Positions 1 through 6,925 are shown, counted from the stretch's first letter. The stretch is DNA of 7,438 bases from Phycisphaerae bacterium SM23_33 (GCA_001303665.1 LJUF01000179.1:1-7438), one strand, 5' to 3'. The notes: a model not told the origin generated them from the sequence alone. A program made the numbers and translations.

Positions 1-1251
1 CGAGATCAGAAACAGCACGTGCAGGGGAACCAGCCGGAAGCCCATCACCATCAGTTGGAGGTTGCTGTCGCGCAGCCACTGGGCCAGGTCCCCGCCGGCG
101 AAGGCCCCGAGGGCCTGCCCGGCCCGCATGAGCGCCTGGTGCATGGCCAGGAAGGCGGCCTGGTTCCGCGCCGGCGAGAGGTTCAGCGACAGCCGCAGCC
201 AGCAGATCTCCCCGGCGGAGTTGAACGTCCGCAGCAGCACCACCAGGAAGGTCCATTGCCAGTGCTCCGGGGTGACCAGGACCCACGTGGCCGGAAAGAT
301 GCCCTTGAACAGCATGGCCACGGTGAGCACGCGTCTGGCCCCGGCGCGGTCGGCCCAGGCGCCGTAGCGGGCGGCGCCCACCCCGGCCGCCAGCAGACCC
401 ACCGTGTCCACGGCCGTGATCCAGGCGAACTTCATCCCCAGGTGGTCGATCATGTAGTAGTCGAAGAAGCCGGCGCAGATCCCGGTGGCCAGCGAGTACG
501 ACCCGGCGGCAAGCAGCAGCCCCCGGAAGCGCGGCCTCAGCCAGGGCAGCAGCAGCGAGCGGAGCAGGCCGGTGCGGCGGCGGGGGGCGATCATGGGCGG
601 CTCGGGGGCATGGTACAGCAGCGTCCAGCCGGCCCAGCCCATCGCCGCCCCGAAGCCGACCAGGATGATCAGGCCGGCCAGATGCCCCTGCGTGTAGGTC
701 TTGGAAAGGTCCAGCAGCTTGCCGCCGGCCAGCAGCACTGCCGCCTGGACCAGCACGCCGATGGTCACCCGCCAGCCGAAGTACCGCCCGCGCTGGGCCG
801 GGCCGACCAGGTCGGAGATCCAATTCCGCCGGCTGATCTCCGCCGACATGCCGAAGAAGGACGAGACGAGCACGCAGGCCGCGAAGGGCCAGTACAGCGA
901 TTGCGGGGCCAGCCCGGCCCAGATCAGCGCCGGCAGGGCGGCGATGACCAGCCGCAGCCCCCGCACCGCCCCCAGCCAGATCAGGCAGAAGGTCCTTCTG
1001 CTGCCGATGCGATTGAGGATGGGGTTGGTCAGCAGCATGCCGACCGAGCCGATGTGCGTGGCCGCGATGGCCAGGCCCAGGCGGAGCTCCTTGCCGCCGA
1101 AGGCCAGCACCAGGGCCGTCAGGAACGGCCCGGTCAGCGTGGCCCCTACGCAACTGGCGAAGGCATGTTCAGCCAGCAGCCGCCGCCGCCCGCGACGCAG
1201 CCATGCCTCATCGCCAGGCGGTGGGGTTGTCACGCTTTCGCCGGAACCCAT
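1..1251 (-). CDS. MFS transporter, C-terminus cut by window edge
   Basis: Reading the complement from the ATG at 1251 gives 417 uninterrupted codons up to base 1, with no stop, so the C-terminus lies outside the window. The product is an integral inner-membrane protein. After a charged N-terminus (Arg19-Arg24) there are about 12 hydrophobic segments, roughly at residues 29-51, 59-77, 87-110, 119-136, 162-180, 191-213, 242-264, 275-297, 306-326, 333-350, 368-388 and 398 to the edge. Two cytoplasmic loops have MFS character: Asn80-Arg-Ile-Gly-Ser-Arg-Arg between segments 2 and 3, and Asp300-Arg-Ala-Gly-Ala-Arg-Arg at the equivalent place in the second half. A DLVGPAQRGRYFGWR stretch (147-161) resembles the loop before segment 5 in many MFS members. 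The substrate cannot be read; sugars or cyclitols are plausible from the neighbours. The gene is divergent from the iron-sulfur gene. No Shine-Dalgarno sequence precedes the ATG. Confidence 0.88.
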   Translation of the reverse strand, partial: MGSGESVTTPPPGDEAWLRRGRRRLLAEHAFASCVGATLTGPFLTALVLAFGGKELRLGLAIAATHIGSVGMLLTNPILNRIGSRRTFCLIWLGAVRGLRLVIAALPALIWAGLAPQSLYWPFAACVLVSSFFGMSAEISRRNWISDLVGPAQRGRYFGWRVTIGVLVQAAVLLAGGKLLDLSKTYTQGHLAGLIILVGFGAAMGWAGWTLLYHAPEPPMIAPRRRTGLLRSLLLPWLRPRFRGLLLAAGSYSLATGICAGFFDYYMIDHLGMKFAWITAVDTVGLLAAGVGAARYGAWADRAGARRVLTVAMLFKGIFPATWVLVTPEHWQWTFLVVLLRTFNSAGEICWLRLSLNLSPARNQAAFLAMHQALMRAGQALGAFAGGDLAQWLRDSNLQLMVMGFRLVPLHVLFLIS

Positions 1252-1261
1252 GAAGCCCGCG

Positions 1262-1267
1262 ATTATA
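1262..1267 (-). promoter_or_regulatory. Consensus -10 box for the MFS gene
   Basis: The complement reads TATAAT exactly, in a region that is otherwise very G+C rich. It ends 10 nt before the MFS ATG at 1251. A transcript starting 6-8 nt downstream would begin about 3-5 nt before the ATG, so the mRNA would be nearly leaderless, which fits the missing ribosome-binding site. At 17-bp spacing the -35 position reads AGGCCG, which is not a match, and a canonical extended -10 TGn is off by one base. This is a sequence-based prediction only. Confidence 0.45.
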
Positions 1268-1298
1268 CACCGAACCCGCCGCGTCGGCCTCTCACCTT

Positions 1299-1338
1299 GC
1301 GCCTACCACCGGCGCGGCCCCGGCCGTAGGATAGGCGC
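1299..1338. repeat. Inverted repeat in the divergent intergenic region
   Basis: GCGCCTA (1299-1305) and TAGGCGC (1332-1338) are perfect 7-bp reverse complements. Between them lies a second inverted pair, CGGCC (1315-1319) and GGCCG (1322-1326), separated by CC. It sits 38 nt before the iron-sulfur gene and between two divergent genes, so it could be an operator or a structured leader. Chance complementarity is common at this base composition, and no regulator family is recognised. Confidence 0.3.
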
Positions 1339-1376
1339 CGGCAGCCGGGCCGGGCGCGTGCCGGGAGGTTAACCAG

Positions 1377-2357
1377 ATGGCCGTCGAAGCCGACGCGGAC
1401 GAGCTCACCCGATCCGTAAAGGAGGTTGCCAGGCGCCATGGCGCGGTGCTCGTCGGCGTGGCGCCCGTGGACCGCTTCGACCCCATGCCCCCGCTGTGGG
1501 ATGCCGTGCCCGGGGGCCATCACCCCAGGGACTTCCTGCCGGAGGCCCGTTCGGTCATCTCCATCGCCCAGCCCATACTCAACCCGGTCATGGACGCCCC
1601 GGCCGTGCTGGCCGATCGCGAGCTGGAGATGATCCCCCCGCACGTGAAGTATCCCTACCTGGAGGCCCTGTACGGCCGCGTGGGCCACGAGGTCCACGAC
1701 TACATGCTCGAGTTCATCGGGCAGATGGTGGGCCAGCACCTGCTGGGCCGGGGCTTTCAGGCGATGATCTTCCCCACCACCGGGCTGCATCCGGCGGTGG
1801 AAGGCCTGACCGACAGGGAGATCTGGGAGGGCTCGTCGAAGCAGCCGGCGGTGCGGGGCTCGCCCTTTCGCTTCACCTTCGGGCCGTTCTCGCACCGCCA
1901 CGCGGCCACGCGGGCCGGGCTGGGCGAGTTCGGCTACAACAACCTGGTGCTGACCCGGCAGTTCGGCCCGCGGCAGCGGTTCAACTCCATCCTCACCGAC
2001 GCCGAGCTGGCGCCGGACCCGCTGGTCACCGAGCCCATCTGCCTGAGGGACGAATGCGGGCTGTGCCTGAAGGCCTGCATCATGGAGTGCATCAGCCTGC
2101 GCGACGACCCCGCGCTGACCGATTACCGATCCGTCGAGAAGCTGGACGGGCACCGGATATTCATCGACACCCCGGCCCGGACCGACCCCACGCTGTGCCG
2201 GCGCCGGCGCGAGGGCAGGCCCGATTCGCCCATCCGGGGCGACTGTGCCCGCGTCTGCCCCGTCCCCCGCCGGCCGGAGCACCTGCCCGAAAGGCTCCGG
2301 CGGATCCTGGAGGAGTGGGACCGGCCGCGGGCGGCCGGGAAAGGAGCGGCCGAGTGA
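1377..2357 (+). CDS. QueG/reductive-dehalogenase-like double [4Fe-4S] protein
   Basis: This is a 326-residue cytoplasmic protein with no signal peptide, Tat motif or membrane segment. The ATG follows GGGAGG (1363-1368) by 8 nt, which supports this start. The stretch from about His173 to Glu210 (SHRHAATRAGLGEFGYNN followed by a conserved ILTD) is typical of epoxyqueuosine reductases and reductive dehalogenases. It is followed by a ferredoxin-like domain. The protein has exactly eight cysteines, all C-terminal: 222, 227, 230, 234, 238, 274, 290 and 294, the last followed by Pro. That count fits two [4Fe-4S] clusters. Spacing is unusual: C227-x2-C230-x3-C234-x3-C238 with no Pro after the last, rather than the common CxxCxxCxxxCP. 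It lacks the C-terminal HEAT-like region of QueG and is shorter, so tRNA modification is unlikely. An electron-transfer or corrinoid-linked redox role is inferred. Its stop overlaps the GTG start of the downstream dehydrogenase, so the two are probably co-translated. Confidence 0.85.
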   Translation: MAVEADADELTRSVKEVARRHGAVLVGVAPVDRFDPMPPLWDAVPGGHHPRDFLPEARSVISIAQPILNPVMDAPAVLADRELEMIPPHVKYPYLEALYGRVGHEVHDYMLEFIGQMVGQHLLGRGFQAMIFPTTGLHPAVEGLTDREIWEGSSKQPAVRGSPFRFTFGPFSHRHAATRAGLGEFGYNNLVLTRQFGPRQRFNSILTDAELAPDPLVTEPICLRDECGLCLKACIMECISLRDDPALTDYRSVEKLDGHRIFIDTPARTDPTLCRRRREGRPDSPIRGDCARVCPVPRRPEHLPERLRRILEEWDRPRAAGKGAAE

Positions 2358-3415
2358 GCGGCAAGGTTCGAGTGCTGGTGGTCGGCTGCGGCACCATGGG
2401 GAGCTCGCACGCCCGGGCGTATCACAGGCTGGACGGCTTCGAGCTGGCCGGCCTGGCCGACGTCGCCCCGCAGCGCCGCGCCACGCTGGCGGCCGAGTTG
2501 GGCGGGCCGCCTGAGTTCGACAATCTCGGCGAGGCCCTCGAGGCCCTGAAGCCGGACGCGGTGTCGGTGAACACCTGGCCCGACACGCACGCCGAGCTGA
2601 CGCGACAGGCCTTGCGGGCCGGGGCCCACGTGTTCGTGGAAAAGCCGCTGGCCGAGAGCGTCGCCGACGCCGAGCAGGTCGTCGAGCTGGCCGGCAAAAC
2701 GGGCCGGAAGGTCGTCGTGGGCTATATCCTTCGTCATCATCCGGCCTGGGCGCGGTTCATCGAGATCGCCCGCACGCTGGGCAAGCCGCTGGTGATGCGG
2801 ATGAACCTGAACCAGCAGAGCGCCGGCCCGCAGTGGCTCGCCCACAAGCGCCTGATGGACTCGCTCAGCCCCATCGTGGACTGCGGCGTGCACTACGTGG
2901 ACGTGATGTGCCAGATGACGCGCTCCCGGCCGGTGCGGGTGCAGGCCATCGGCGCCCGCCTGTCCGACGAGCTGAAGCCGGGCATGTACAACTACGGCCA
3001 GCTCCAGGTGGTCTTCGCCGACGGGTCGGTGGGCTGGTACGAGGCCGGCTGGGGGCCGATGATGAGCGAGACGGCCTACTTCGTGAAAGACGTCATCGGG
3101 CCGGGCGGCAGCGTGAGCATCGTCAAGGCCGGCGGGGATTCATCCGACATCGACGGCCACACGCAGACCGGCTCCATCTGCATCCACCACGGGGAGCTGG
3201 GCCAGGCCGGCCGCTGGGTTCGCCAGGACGAACTGATCGATACCTCCGACGAGCCCGACCATCAGCAGCTCTGCCAGCGCGAGCAGGAGTTCTTCCTGCG
3301 GGCCATCGGCGAGGACCTGGACCTTTCCGAGCATCTGGCCGACGCCGTCAACAGCCTCCGCATCGTCCTGGCCGCCGACGAGTCCGTCCGCGCCGGCCGC
3401 GCCGTGGAACTGTAG
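2354..3415 (+). CDS. Gfo/Idh/MocA family oxidoreductase
   Basis: This is a 353-residue soluble NAD(P)-dependent dehydrogenase of the family that oxidises or rearranges sugars, inositols and amino sugars. The N-terminal Rossmann fold shows VVGCGTMGSSHARAY (9-23), with the dinucleotide-binding Gly-x-Gly-x-x-Gly at 11-16. The family signature Glu-Lys-Pro is at 96-98, with Lys97 the likely catalytic lysine. The C-terminal alpha/beta domain contains DCGVHYVD (176-183), where Asp176, His180 and Asp183 are the usual substrate and proton-transfer positions. Length is normal for the family. The GTG start is chosen because it overlaps the upstream stop as GTGA (2354-2357), sits 7 nt after AAGGAG (2341-2346) and puts the Rossmann strand at the expected place. 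An open frame in this phase extends further upstream but runs through the previous gene and is not used. The substrate is unknown. Confidence 0.93.
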   Translation: MSGKVRVLVVGCGTMGSSHARAYHRLDGFELAGLADVAPQRRATLAAELGGPPEFDNLGEALEALKPDAVSVNTWPDTHAELTRQALRAGAHVFVEKPLAESVADAEQVVELAGKTGRKVVVGYILRHHPAWARFIEIARTLGKPLVMRMNLNQQSAGPQWLAHKRLMDSLSPIVDCGVHYVDVMCQMTRSRPVRVQAIGARLSDELKPGMYNYGQLQVVFADGSVGWYEAGWGPMMSETAYFVKDVIGPGGSVSIVKAGGDSSDIDGHTQTGSICIHHGELGQAGRWVRQDELIDTSDEPDHQQLCQREQEFFLRAIGEDLDLSEHLADAVNSLRIVLAADESVRAGRAVEL

Positions 3416-3436
3416 GGCGGGCCGACCGGCCCGCCC
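3415..3436 (+). terminator. Stop-codon hairpin after the dehydrogenase gene
   Basis: GGGCGGGCC (3415-3423) and GGCCCGCCC (3428-3436) are perfect 9-bp reverse complements around a 4-nt loop, GACC. The left arm starts on the last base of the TAG stop. No T-run follows, so it is not a standard intrinsic terminator, but it is placed to end the two-gene transcript or protect its 3' end. The first bases match the hairpin at the end of the downstream operon. Confidence 0.55.
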
Positions 3437-3460
3437 AAGCAGCTAATGCTGGTGAGTTGG

Positions 3461-3515
3461 GTTTAGCCGCGGCCGGGACGGCCGCGGGAGGCGGCCCTGC
3501 GGGCCGCCGCTAAAC
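3461..3515. repeat. 55-nt Y-shaped (three-way-junction) palindrome
   Basis: The outer arms GTTTAGC (3461-3467) and GCTAAAC (3509-3515) are perfect 7-bp reverse complements. They enclose two further perfect hairpins: CGCGGCC (3468-3474) with GGCCGCG (3480-3486) around GGGAC, and GGCGGCCC (3490-3497) with GGGCCGCC (3501-3508) around TGC. Only the linker GGA (3487-3489) and the loops are unpaired. The A+T-rich ends of the outer arms stand out from the surroundings. Two hairpins inside one closing stem resemble mobile REP/BIME-type intergenic elements or a structured RNA. No transposase is present in the window, and no second copy was seen here. Confidence 0.7.
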
Positions 3516-3721
3516 GAATGCGCCGAGAACATTTGATGTGCAGCCTGCAGTTCGGCGGCCCAAGGGGCCGGCAAACGCTATGGTTGCGTCCCGCGGCGGA
3601 CCGGGCGCGCGCCGGGGAAGCGTTGCATCGGCGGCGGGGATTCCTTAGCCTGGGCCGGCGGGAGGCTGTCGGGTTTGGTTTGCCGGGTGTGTCCGGGGAC
3701 CACGGGCCGGGAAGCCCCCGC
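3516..3721. other. Gene-free leader before the DUF4159 gene
   Basis: With the two hairpin elements before it, this makes a 316-nt gap between genes. I see no convincing small gene. A TATGGT at 3579-3584 and a TTGCAT/TTAGCC pair at 3623-3628 and 3645-3650 are weak promoter-like matches only. Short G+C-rich inverted repeats are present but are expected at this composition. The promoter of the three-gene unit should lie here but cannot be placed. Confidence 0.4.
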
Positions 3722-3726
3722 GGAGG
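3722..3726 (+). promoter_or_regulatory. Ribosome-binding site setting the DUF4159 start
   Basis: GGAGG lies 5 nt before the GTG at 3732. It decides the start: the frame is open back to a TTG at 3675, but only the GTG has this site and begins directly with a signal peptide. Confidence 0.65.
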
Positions 3727-3731
3727 CGAAG

Positions 3732-6104
3732 GTGAAAGCGGGCTTGTCGCTGCTGGTTCTGCTGGCCGCGGCGGGGGCGGCGCCGGGTCAGGCCGCCAGG
3801 CCGTCCCCGGCCGTCGACGACGAGAACGTCAGCCGGGCCATCCAGCGGGCGGTGGGGTACCTGTACGCGGCCGCCACCCCGGAAGGCATCTGGGACCCGC
3901 TGCCGCCGCCGGACATGACGCTGCGGGGCGGGCAGTACCCTGCCGGGCAGCACTTCGGCGGCAGGACGGCGCTGGTGCTGTACGCCCTGGCCACCGCCGG
4001 CCAGCAGGGCGACGCGCGCTTCCGGAAGGCCCTGGACTGGCTGATGAAACAGCAGCTTGTCGGCACCTACGCCTTGTCCTGCCGGCTGCAACTGATCCAC
4101 CAACTGCGGCAGCCGGAGGAATATCGAACGGTGCTGCTGCGGGACGCGCGGCTTCTGGAGCGTGGGGCCCGGGCGGCGCGGGGCGGGCTGATGTGGGACT
4201 ACGTGCCGCCGCCGGGGGGCGACCCGAAGCGGCTGGGCGACTTCTCCTGCGTCAACTACGCCGTGCTGGGGCTGTGGGCGGCCAGCGACGAGCGCTACGA
4301 GGTCCGCGGCCCGATCTGGCACGGGCTGGAGCGGTGCTACGTCCTGGGACAGCACCGCAACGGCGGCTGGGCGTACCGGCTGATCGACCCGGCCAACCCC
4401 ACACACGCCCACCAGACGGTGACCGGTGCGATGACCGCCGCGGGCATCGCCAGCCTGTACCTGATCATTGATCACTCCTACGCCCGGCGCGGCGGGCTGG
4501 GCGGCTTCCGTTCCACGCCGGCCTACAAGTCCATCCAGCGCGGGCTGGAGTGGATGGCGGAGGGCTTTAGCCCGGCCACCAATCCGGGAAGGCCCAACTG
4601 GTTCAACACGTATTATTTCTACAACTGCGAGCGTGTGGCGGCGGCGGCCGGGCTGAAATACTTCGGCGAGCACGACTGGTTCCGCGAGATCGCCGCCAAC
4701 CTGCTGCGGGCCCAGGCCGCCAACGGGGCCATCCCCTACCGCACCGAGGCCCAGTACGGCGGGGCCATGGTGGACACCGCCTTCGCCCTGCTGTTTCTGG
4801 CCAAGGGCTCGGCCCCGATCATCTTCAACAAGCTCCAGCACGGCGGCGACTGGGACAACCACCTCCGCGAGCTGGCGGCCCTGACGGGCTGGCTGGCCAA
4901 GCTGTCGGAGCGGCCGGCCAACTGGCAGGTGGTGGACCTCGCCGCGCCGGCCGAGGACCTGACCGATTCGCGCATCCTCTACATCGCGGGGACCAGGCCG
5001 CTGGAGTTCACCCCCGCCCAGCGGGACAAGCTCAAGCGCTTCGTGGAGCTGGGCGGGCTGCTGCTGTTCCACCCGGACACGGCGGCCGGGGGCTTCGCCG
5101 GCTCGGCGGCGAGGCTGCTGGCCCAAATGTGGCCGAAGCTGCAGCTGACCAGCGTGGACCTCACCACGCATCCGATAGGGAGCATCTACTTGCCGCTGAA
5201 GGACGCCCGCGTCCGCCTCCAGCAGTTGGCCTCGCCCACGCGGGTGTTTGCGTTTGTGGTTCACGGGGCCCCGGCCAACGCCTGGGAGCGGCGGGAGTAC
5301 GTCAGCGGCCGGGAGATGTTCGCGCTGGGCGTCAACCTTCATTACTTCGCCAACGACCGCGCCCCCCTGAACGAGATGCCGACGAAGCTGACCCGCTTCG
5401 CCGAGGTCTTCCGCGGGCCCGCGCCGGCCGCCGGCCGGTCCGTCACCCTGGCCCGCATCAAGTACGGCGACAACCCGCACCGCTGGGACCCGGAGCCGCT
5501 GGCGTTCGAGCGATTCGCCCGGCTGCTGGCGGCCCGGGAGGGCGTCGGCTGCCAGGTGAAGGTCGTCGCGCCCGAGCAGCTGCCGGCGGCCGGGGCGAAG
5601 CTGGCCCACCTGACCGGCGTGGACGCGGTGGAGTTCACCGAAGCCCAGTGGGACGCCATAGACGCCTGGCTGAAGGGCGGCGGCACGCTCATCGTGGACC
5701 AGGCCGGCGGGCCGGGGCCAAAGCCCGGGGCTTCGCCACTTGCGGCCTCCGCGCCGACGGGGCCCAGCGCCACCTTCGATTCCGCCTTCCGACAGCTCAT
5801 CGAGCAGCGGTATGGCAGGGAGGCGCTGCTTCTGATGCCCTCGGCCCACCCCTGGCTGGCCGGGCTGGACAAGGTCGGCTACCGCAACGTCATGCTCCAG
5901 CGCCGCCAGTCCATGCGGCCGAAGCTGGAGTGGATGAAACTGGACGACCGACCGGCTATCATCTATAGCCCGTACGATCTGACCTGCGGCCTGCTGGGCT
6001 GCCCCAACCCGCTGGTCTCCGGGGCCGGCGAAAAGGGCGCGTACGAGATCGTTTCCCGGCTGGTGCTCGGCGCGGCCGCACTTGAAGGTAAAGGAACCCG
6101 ATGA
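3732..6104 (+). CDS. Secreted cyclase-like protein with tandem DUF4159-like domains
   Basis: From the GTG the product is 790 residues. Residues 1-21 form a Sec signal peptide (Lys2, then a Leu/Ala-rich core, cleavage likely after Gly-Gln-Ala21) with no lipobox, so it is probably periplasmic or exported. Residues about 31-356 are alpha/alpha-toroid repeats of the squalene-cyclase/prenyltransferase type, with a QW-like QHRNGGWAY at 207-215 and MVDTAFALLFLAKG at 346-359. I see no DxDD motif, so cyclase activity is unlikely. Residues about 365-541 and 572-784 are two related DUF4159-like halves: LEFTPAQRDKLKRFVELGG (424-442) matches VEFTEAQWDAIDAWLKGGG (633-651). A Pro/Ala/Gly-rich insert at about 661-678 occurs only in the second half. 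The architecture is familiar from planctomycetes, but its function is not known to me. It heads a unit with the isomerase, whose ATG overlaps this stop by 4 nt. Confidence 0.88.
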   Translation: MKAGLSLLVLLAAAGAAPGQAARPSPAVDDENVSRAIQRAVGYLYAAATPEGIWDPLPPPDMTLRGGQYPAGQHFGGRTALVLYALATAGQQGDARFRKALDWLMKQQLVGTYALSCRLQLIHQLRQPEEYRTVLLRDARLLERGARAARGGLMWDYVPPPGGDPKRLGDFSCVNYAVLGLWAASDERYEVRGPIWHGLERCYVLGQHRNGGWAYRLIDPANPTHAHQTVTGAMTAAGIASLYLIIDHSYARRGGLGGFRSTPAYKSIQRGLEWMAEGFSPATNPGRPNWFNTYYFYNCERVAAAAGLKYFGEHDWFREIAANLLRAQAANGAIPYRTEAQYGGAMVDTAFALLFLAKGSAPIIFNKLQHGGDWDNHLRELAALTGWLAKLSERPANWQVVDLAAPAEDLTDSRILYIAGTRPLEFTPAQRDKLKRFVELGGLLLFHPDTAAGGFAGSAARLLAQMWPKLQLTSVDLTTHPIGSIYLPLKDARVRLQQLASPTRVFAFVVHGAPANAWERREYVSGREMFALGVNLHYFANDRAPLNEMPTKLTRFAEVFRGPAPAAGRSVTLARIKYGDNPHRWDPEPLAFERFARLLAAREGVGCQVKVVAPEQLPAAGAKLAHLTGVDAVEFTEAQWDAIDAWLKGGGTLIVDQAGGPGPKPGASPLAASAPTGPSATFDSAFRQLIEQRYGREALLLMPSAHPWLAGLDKVGYRNVMLQRRQSMRPKLEWMKLDDRPAIIYSPYDLTCGLLGCPNPLVSGAGEKGAYEIVSRLVLGAAALEGKGTR
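5721..5733. repeat. Palindrome inside the DUF4159 linker
   Basis: AAGCCC and GGGCTT flank a single G, giving a perfect 13-nt inverted repeat within the coding sequence. It lies in the stretch encoding the Pro/Ala/Gly-rich insert of the second DUF4159-like half, an insert absent from the first half. It may be a remnant of a small palindromic element accepted in frame, or simply biased coding sequence. Confidence 0.4.
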
Positions 6105-6925
6105 TGAAGATTGCCTGCACCACACTGGCCTGTCCGGACTGGTCGCTGGACACCATCCTGGAGCGTTTCGCGGCGTACGGCTACGACGGGGTGGACTTTC
6201 GCGGCCTGGGCGATGAGATGAACGTCTGGCGGCTGGAGGCCTTTTCCAGCGGGGCCAAGGCCACGGCGAAGAAGATCGCGCGTTCCGGGCTGGAGGTCTC
6301 GGCCTTCTCCAGCAGCGCCAGGGTCTTCATCCCCGACCCGGCGGAGCGCGACAAGCAGGTGGCTGAGGTGGCCGAGTACGCCCGCCTGTGCCGGCGGTTC
6401 GAGGCCCGCCTGATCCGCGTCTTCGGCGGCCCGCTGGGGCAGACGCCGCTGGAGCAGGCCCTGGAGGTTGCCGCCGCCACCCTGCGGCGGATGGCCGAGG
6501 CCGCCGGCGAGGACGTCACCCTGGCCGTCGAGACCCATGATGACTGGACCCGCACGCGGCCGCTGGCGGAGCTGCTGGAGCGGGTGAGCCTGCCCAACGC
6601 CGGCGTGCTGTGGGACCTGCACCACCCGTATCGCGAGGGCGGCGAGTCCCCGCGCCAGAGCTACGACAACATCGGGCGATACACCGTGGCCACCCACCTG
6701 AAGGACTCGCGCCTCACCGGCGGCGAAAAGTACGAGTACTGCCTGCCCGGGGAGGGCGACGTGCCGCTGGCGGAGATGGTCGCCCTGCTGGCCGCCGGCG
6801 GCTACGACGGCTACCTCACCCTGGAGTGGGAAAAGAAGTGGCACCCCGAGCTGGCCGACCCGGAGGTGGCGCTGCCGGCCTACGCCGAGTACATGCGAGG
6901 GTTGGCCGGGCGAGGGGATGCGTGA
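6101..6925 (+). CDS. Sugar phosphate isomerase/epimerase (xylose isomerase-like TIM barrel)
   Basis: This 274-residue soluble protein belongs to the AP-endonuclease-2/xylose-isomerase-like superfamily, whose members isomerise or epimerise sugars, hydroxypyruvate or inososes with a bound divalent metal. Expected metal ligands are visible in order: Glu144 in AVETHDDW, Asp172 in VLWDLHHPYREGG, His199 in THLKDSR and Glu242 in YLTLEWEKKWHPE. The N-terminal strand MKIACTTLACPDWSLD and YGYDGVDFRG (26-35) are typical of the barrel entry. The length is normal. Two adjacent ATGs compete: 6101 overlaps the upstream stop (ATGA), while 6104 is 8 nt after AAAGGA (6090-6095) and gives the same protein minus one Met. 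It is translationally coupled to the DUF4159 gene upstream and touches the SGNH gene downstream. The substrate is unknown; a sugar or cyclitol product of the neighbouring dehydrogenase is possible. Confidence 0.92.
   Translation: MMKIACTTLACPDWSLDTILERFAAYGYDGVDFRGLGDEMNVWRLEAFSSGAKATAKKIARSGLEVSAFSSSARVFIPDPAERDKQVAEVAEYARLCRRFEARLIRVFGGPLGQTPLEQALEVAAATLRRMAEAAGEDVTLAVETHDDWTRTRPLAELLERVSLPNAGVLWDLHHPYREGGESPRQSYDNIGRYTVATHLKDSRLTGGEKYEYCLPGEGDVPLAEMVALLAAGGYDGYLTLEWEKKWHPELADPEVALPAYAEYMRGLAGRGDA

Noticed and set aside
19..1329. A 436-codon plus-strand open frame opposite the MFS gene
   Set aside because: It has low-complexity Gln/Pro/Arg/Gly composition with no motif. The complement encodes a clear membrane transporter.
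1297..1332. A TTGCGC/TAGGAT promoter for the iron-sulfur gene
   Set aside because: The 24-bp spacer is too long and both boxes match poorly.
1496..2353. An upstream extension of the Gfo/Idh/MocA frame
   Set aside because: It overlaps the iron-sulfur gene and has no domain similarity. The GTG at 2354 has a ribosome-binding site and the expected N-terminus.
3675..3731. A TTG start 19 codons upstream for the DUF4159 protein
   Set aside because: There is no ribosome-binding site, and the extension would put a polar stretch ahead of the signal peptide.
4562..4573. GGGCTTTAGCCC inverted repeat, compared with the TTTAGC arm of the Y-shaped element
   Set aside because: It lies in ordinary coding sequence, lacks the two internal hairpins and shares only a short core.
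3645..6125. An 826-codon open frame on the minus strand opposite the DUF4159 gene
   Set aside because: It is a shadow of high third-position G+C: the translation is rich in Arg, Gly, Pro and Gln with no domain, while the plus strand has a signal peptide and recognisable repeats.
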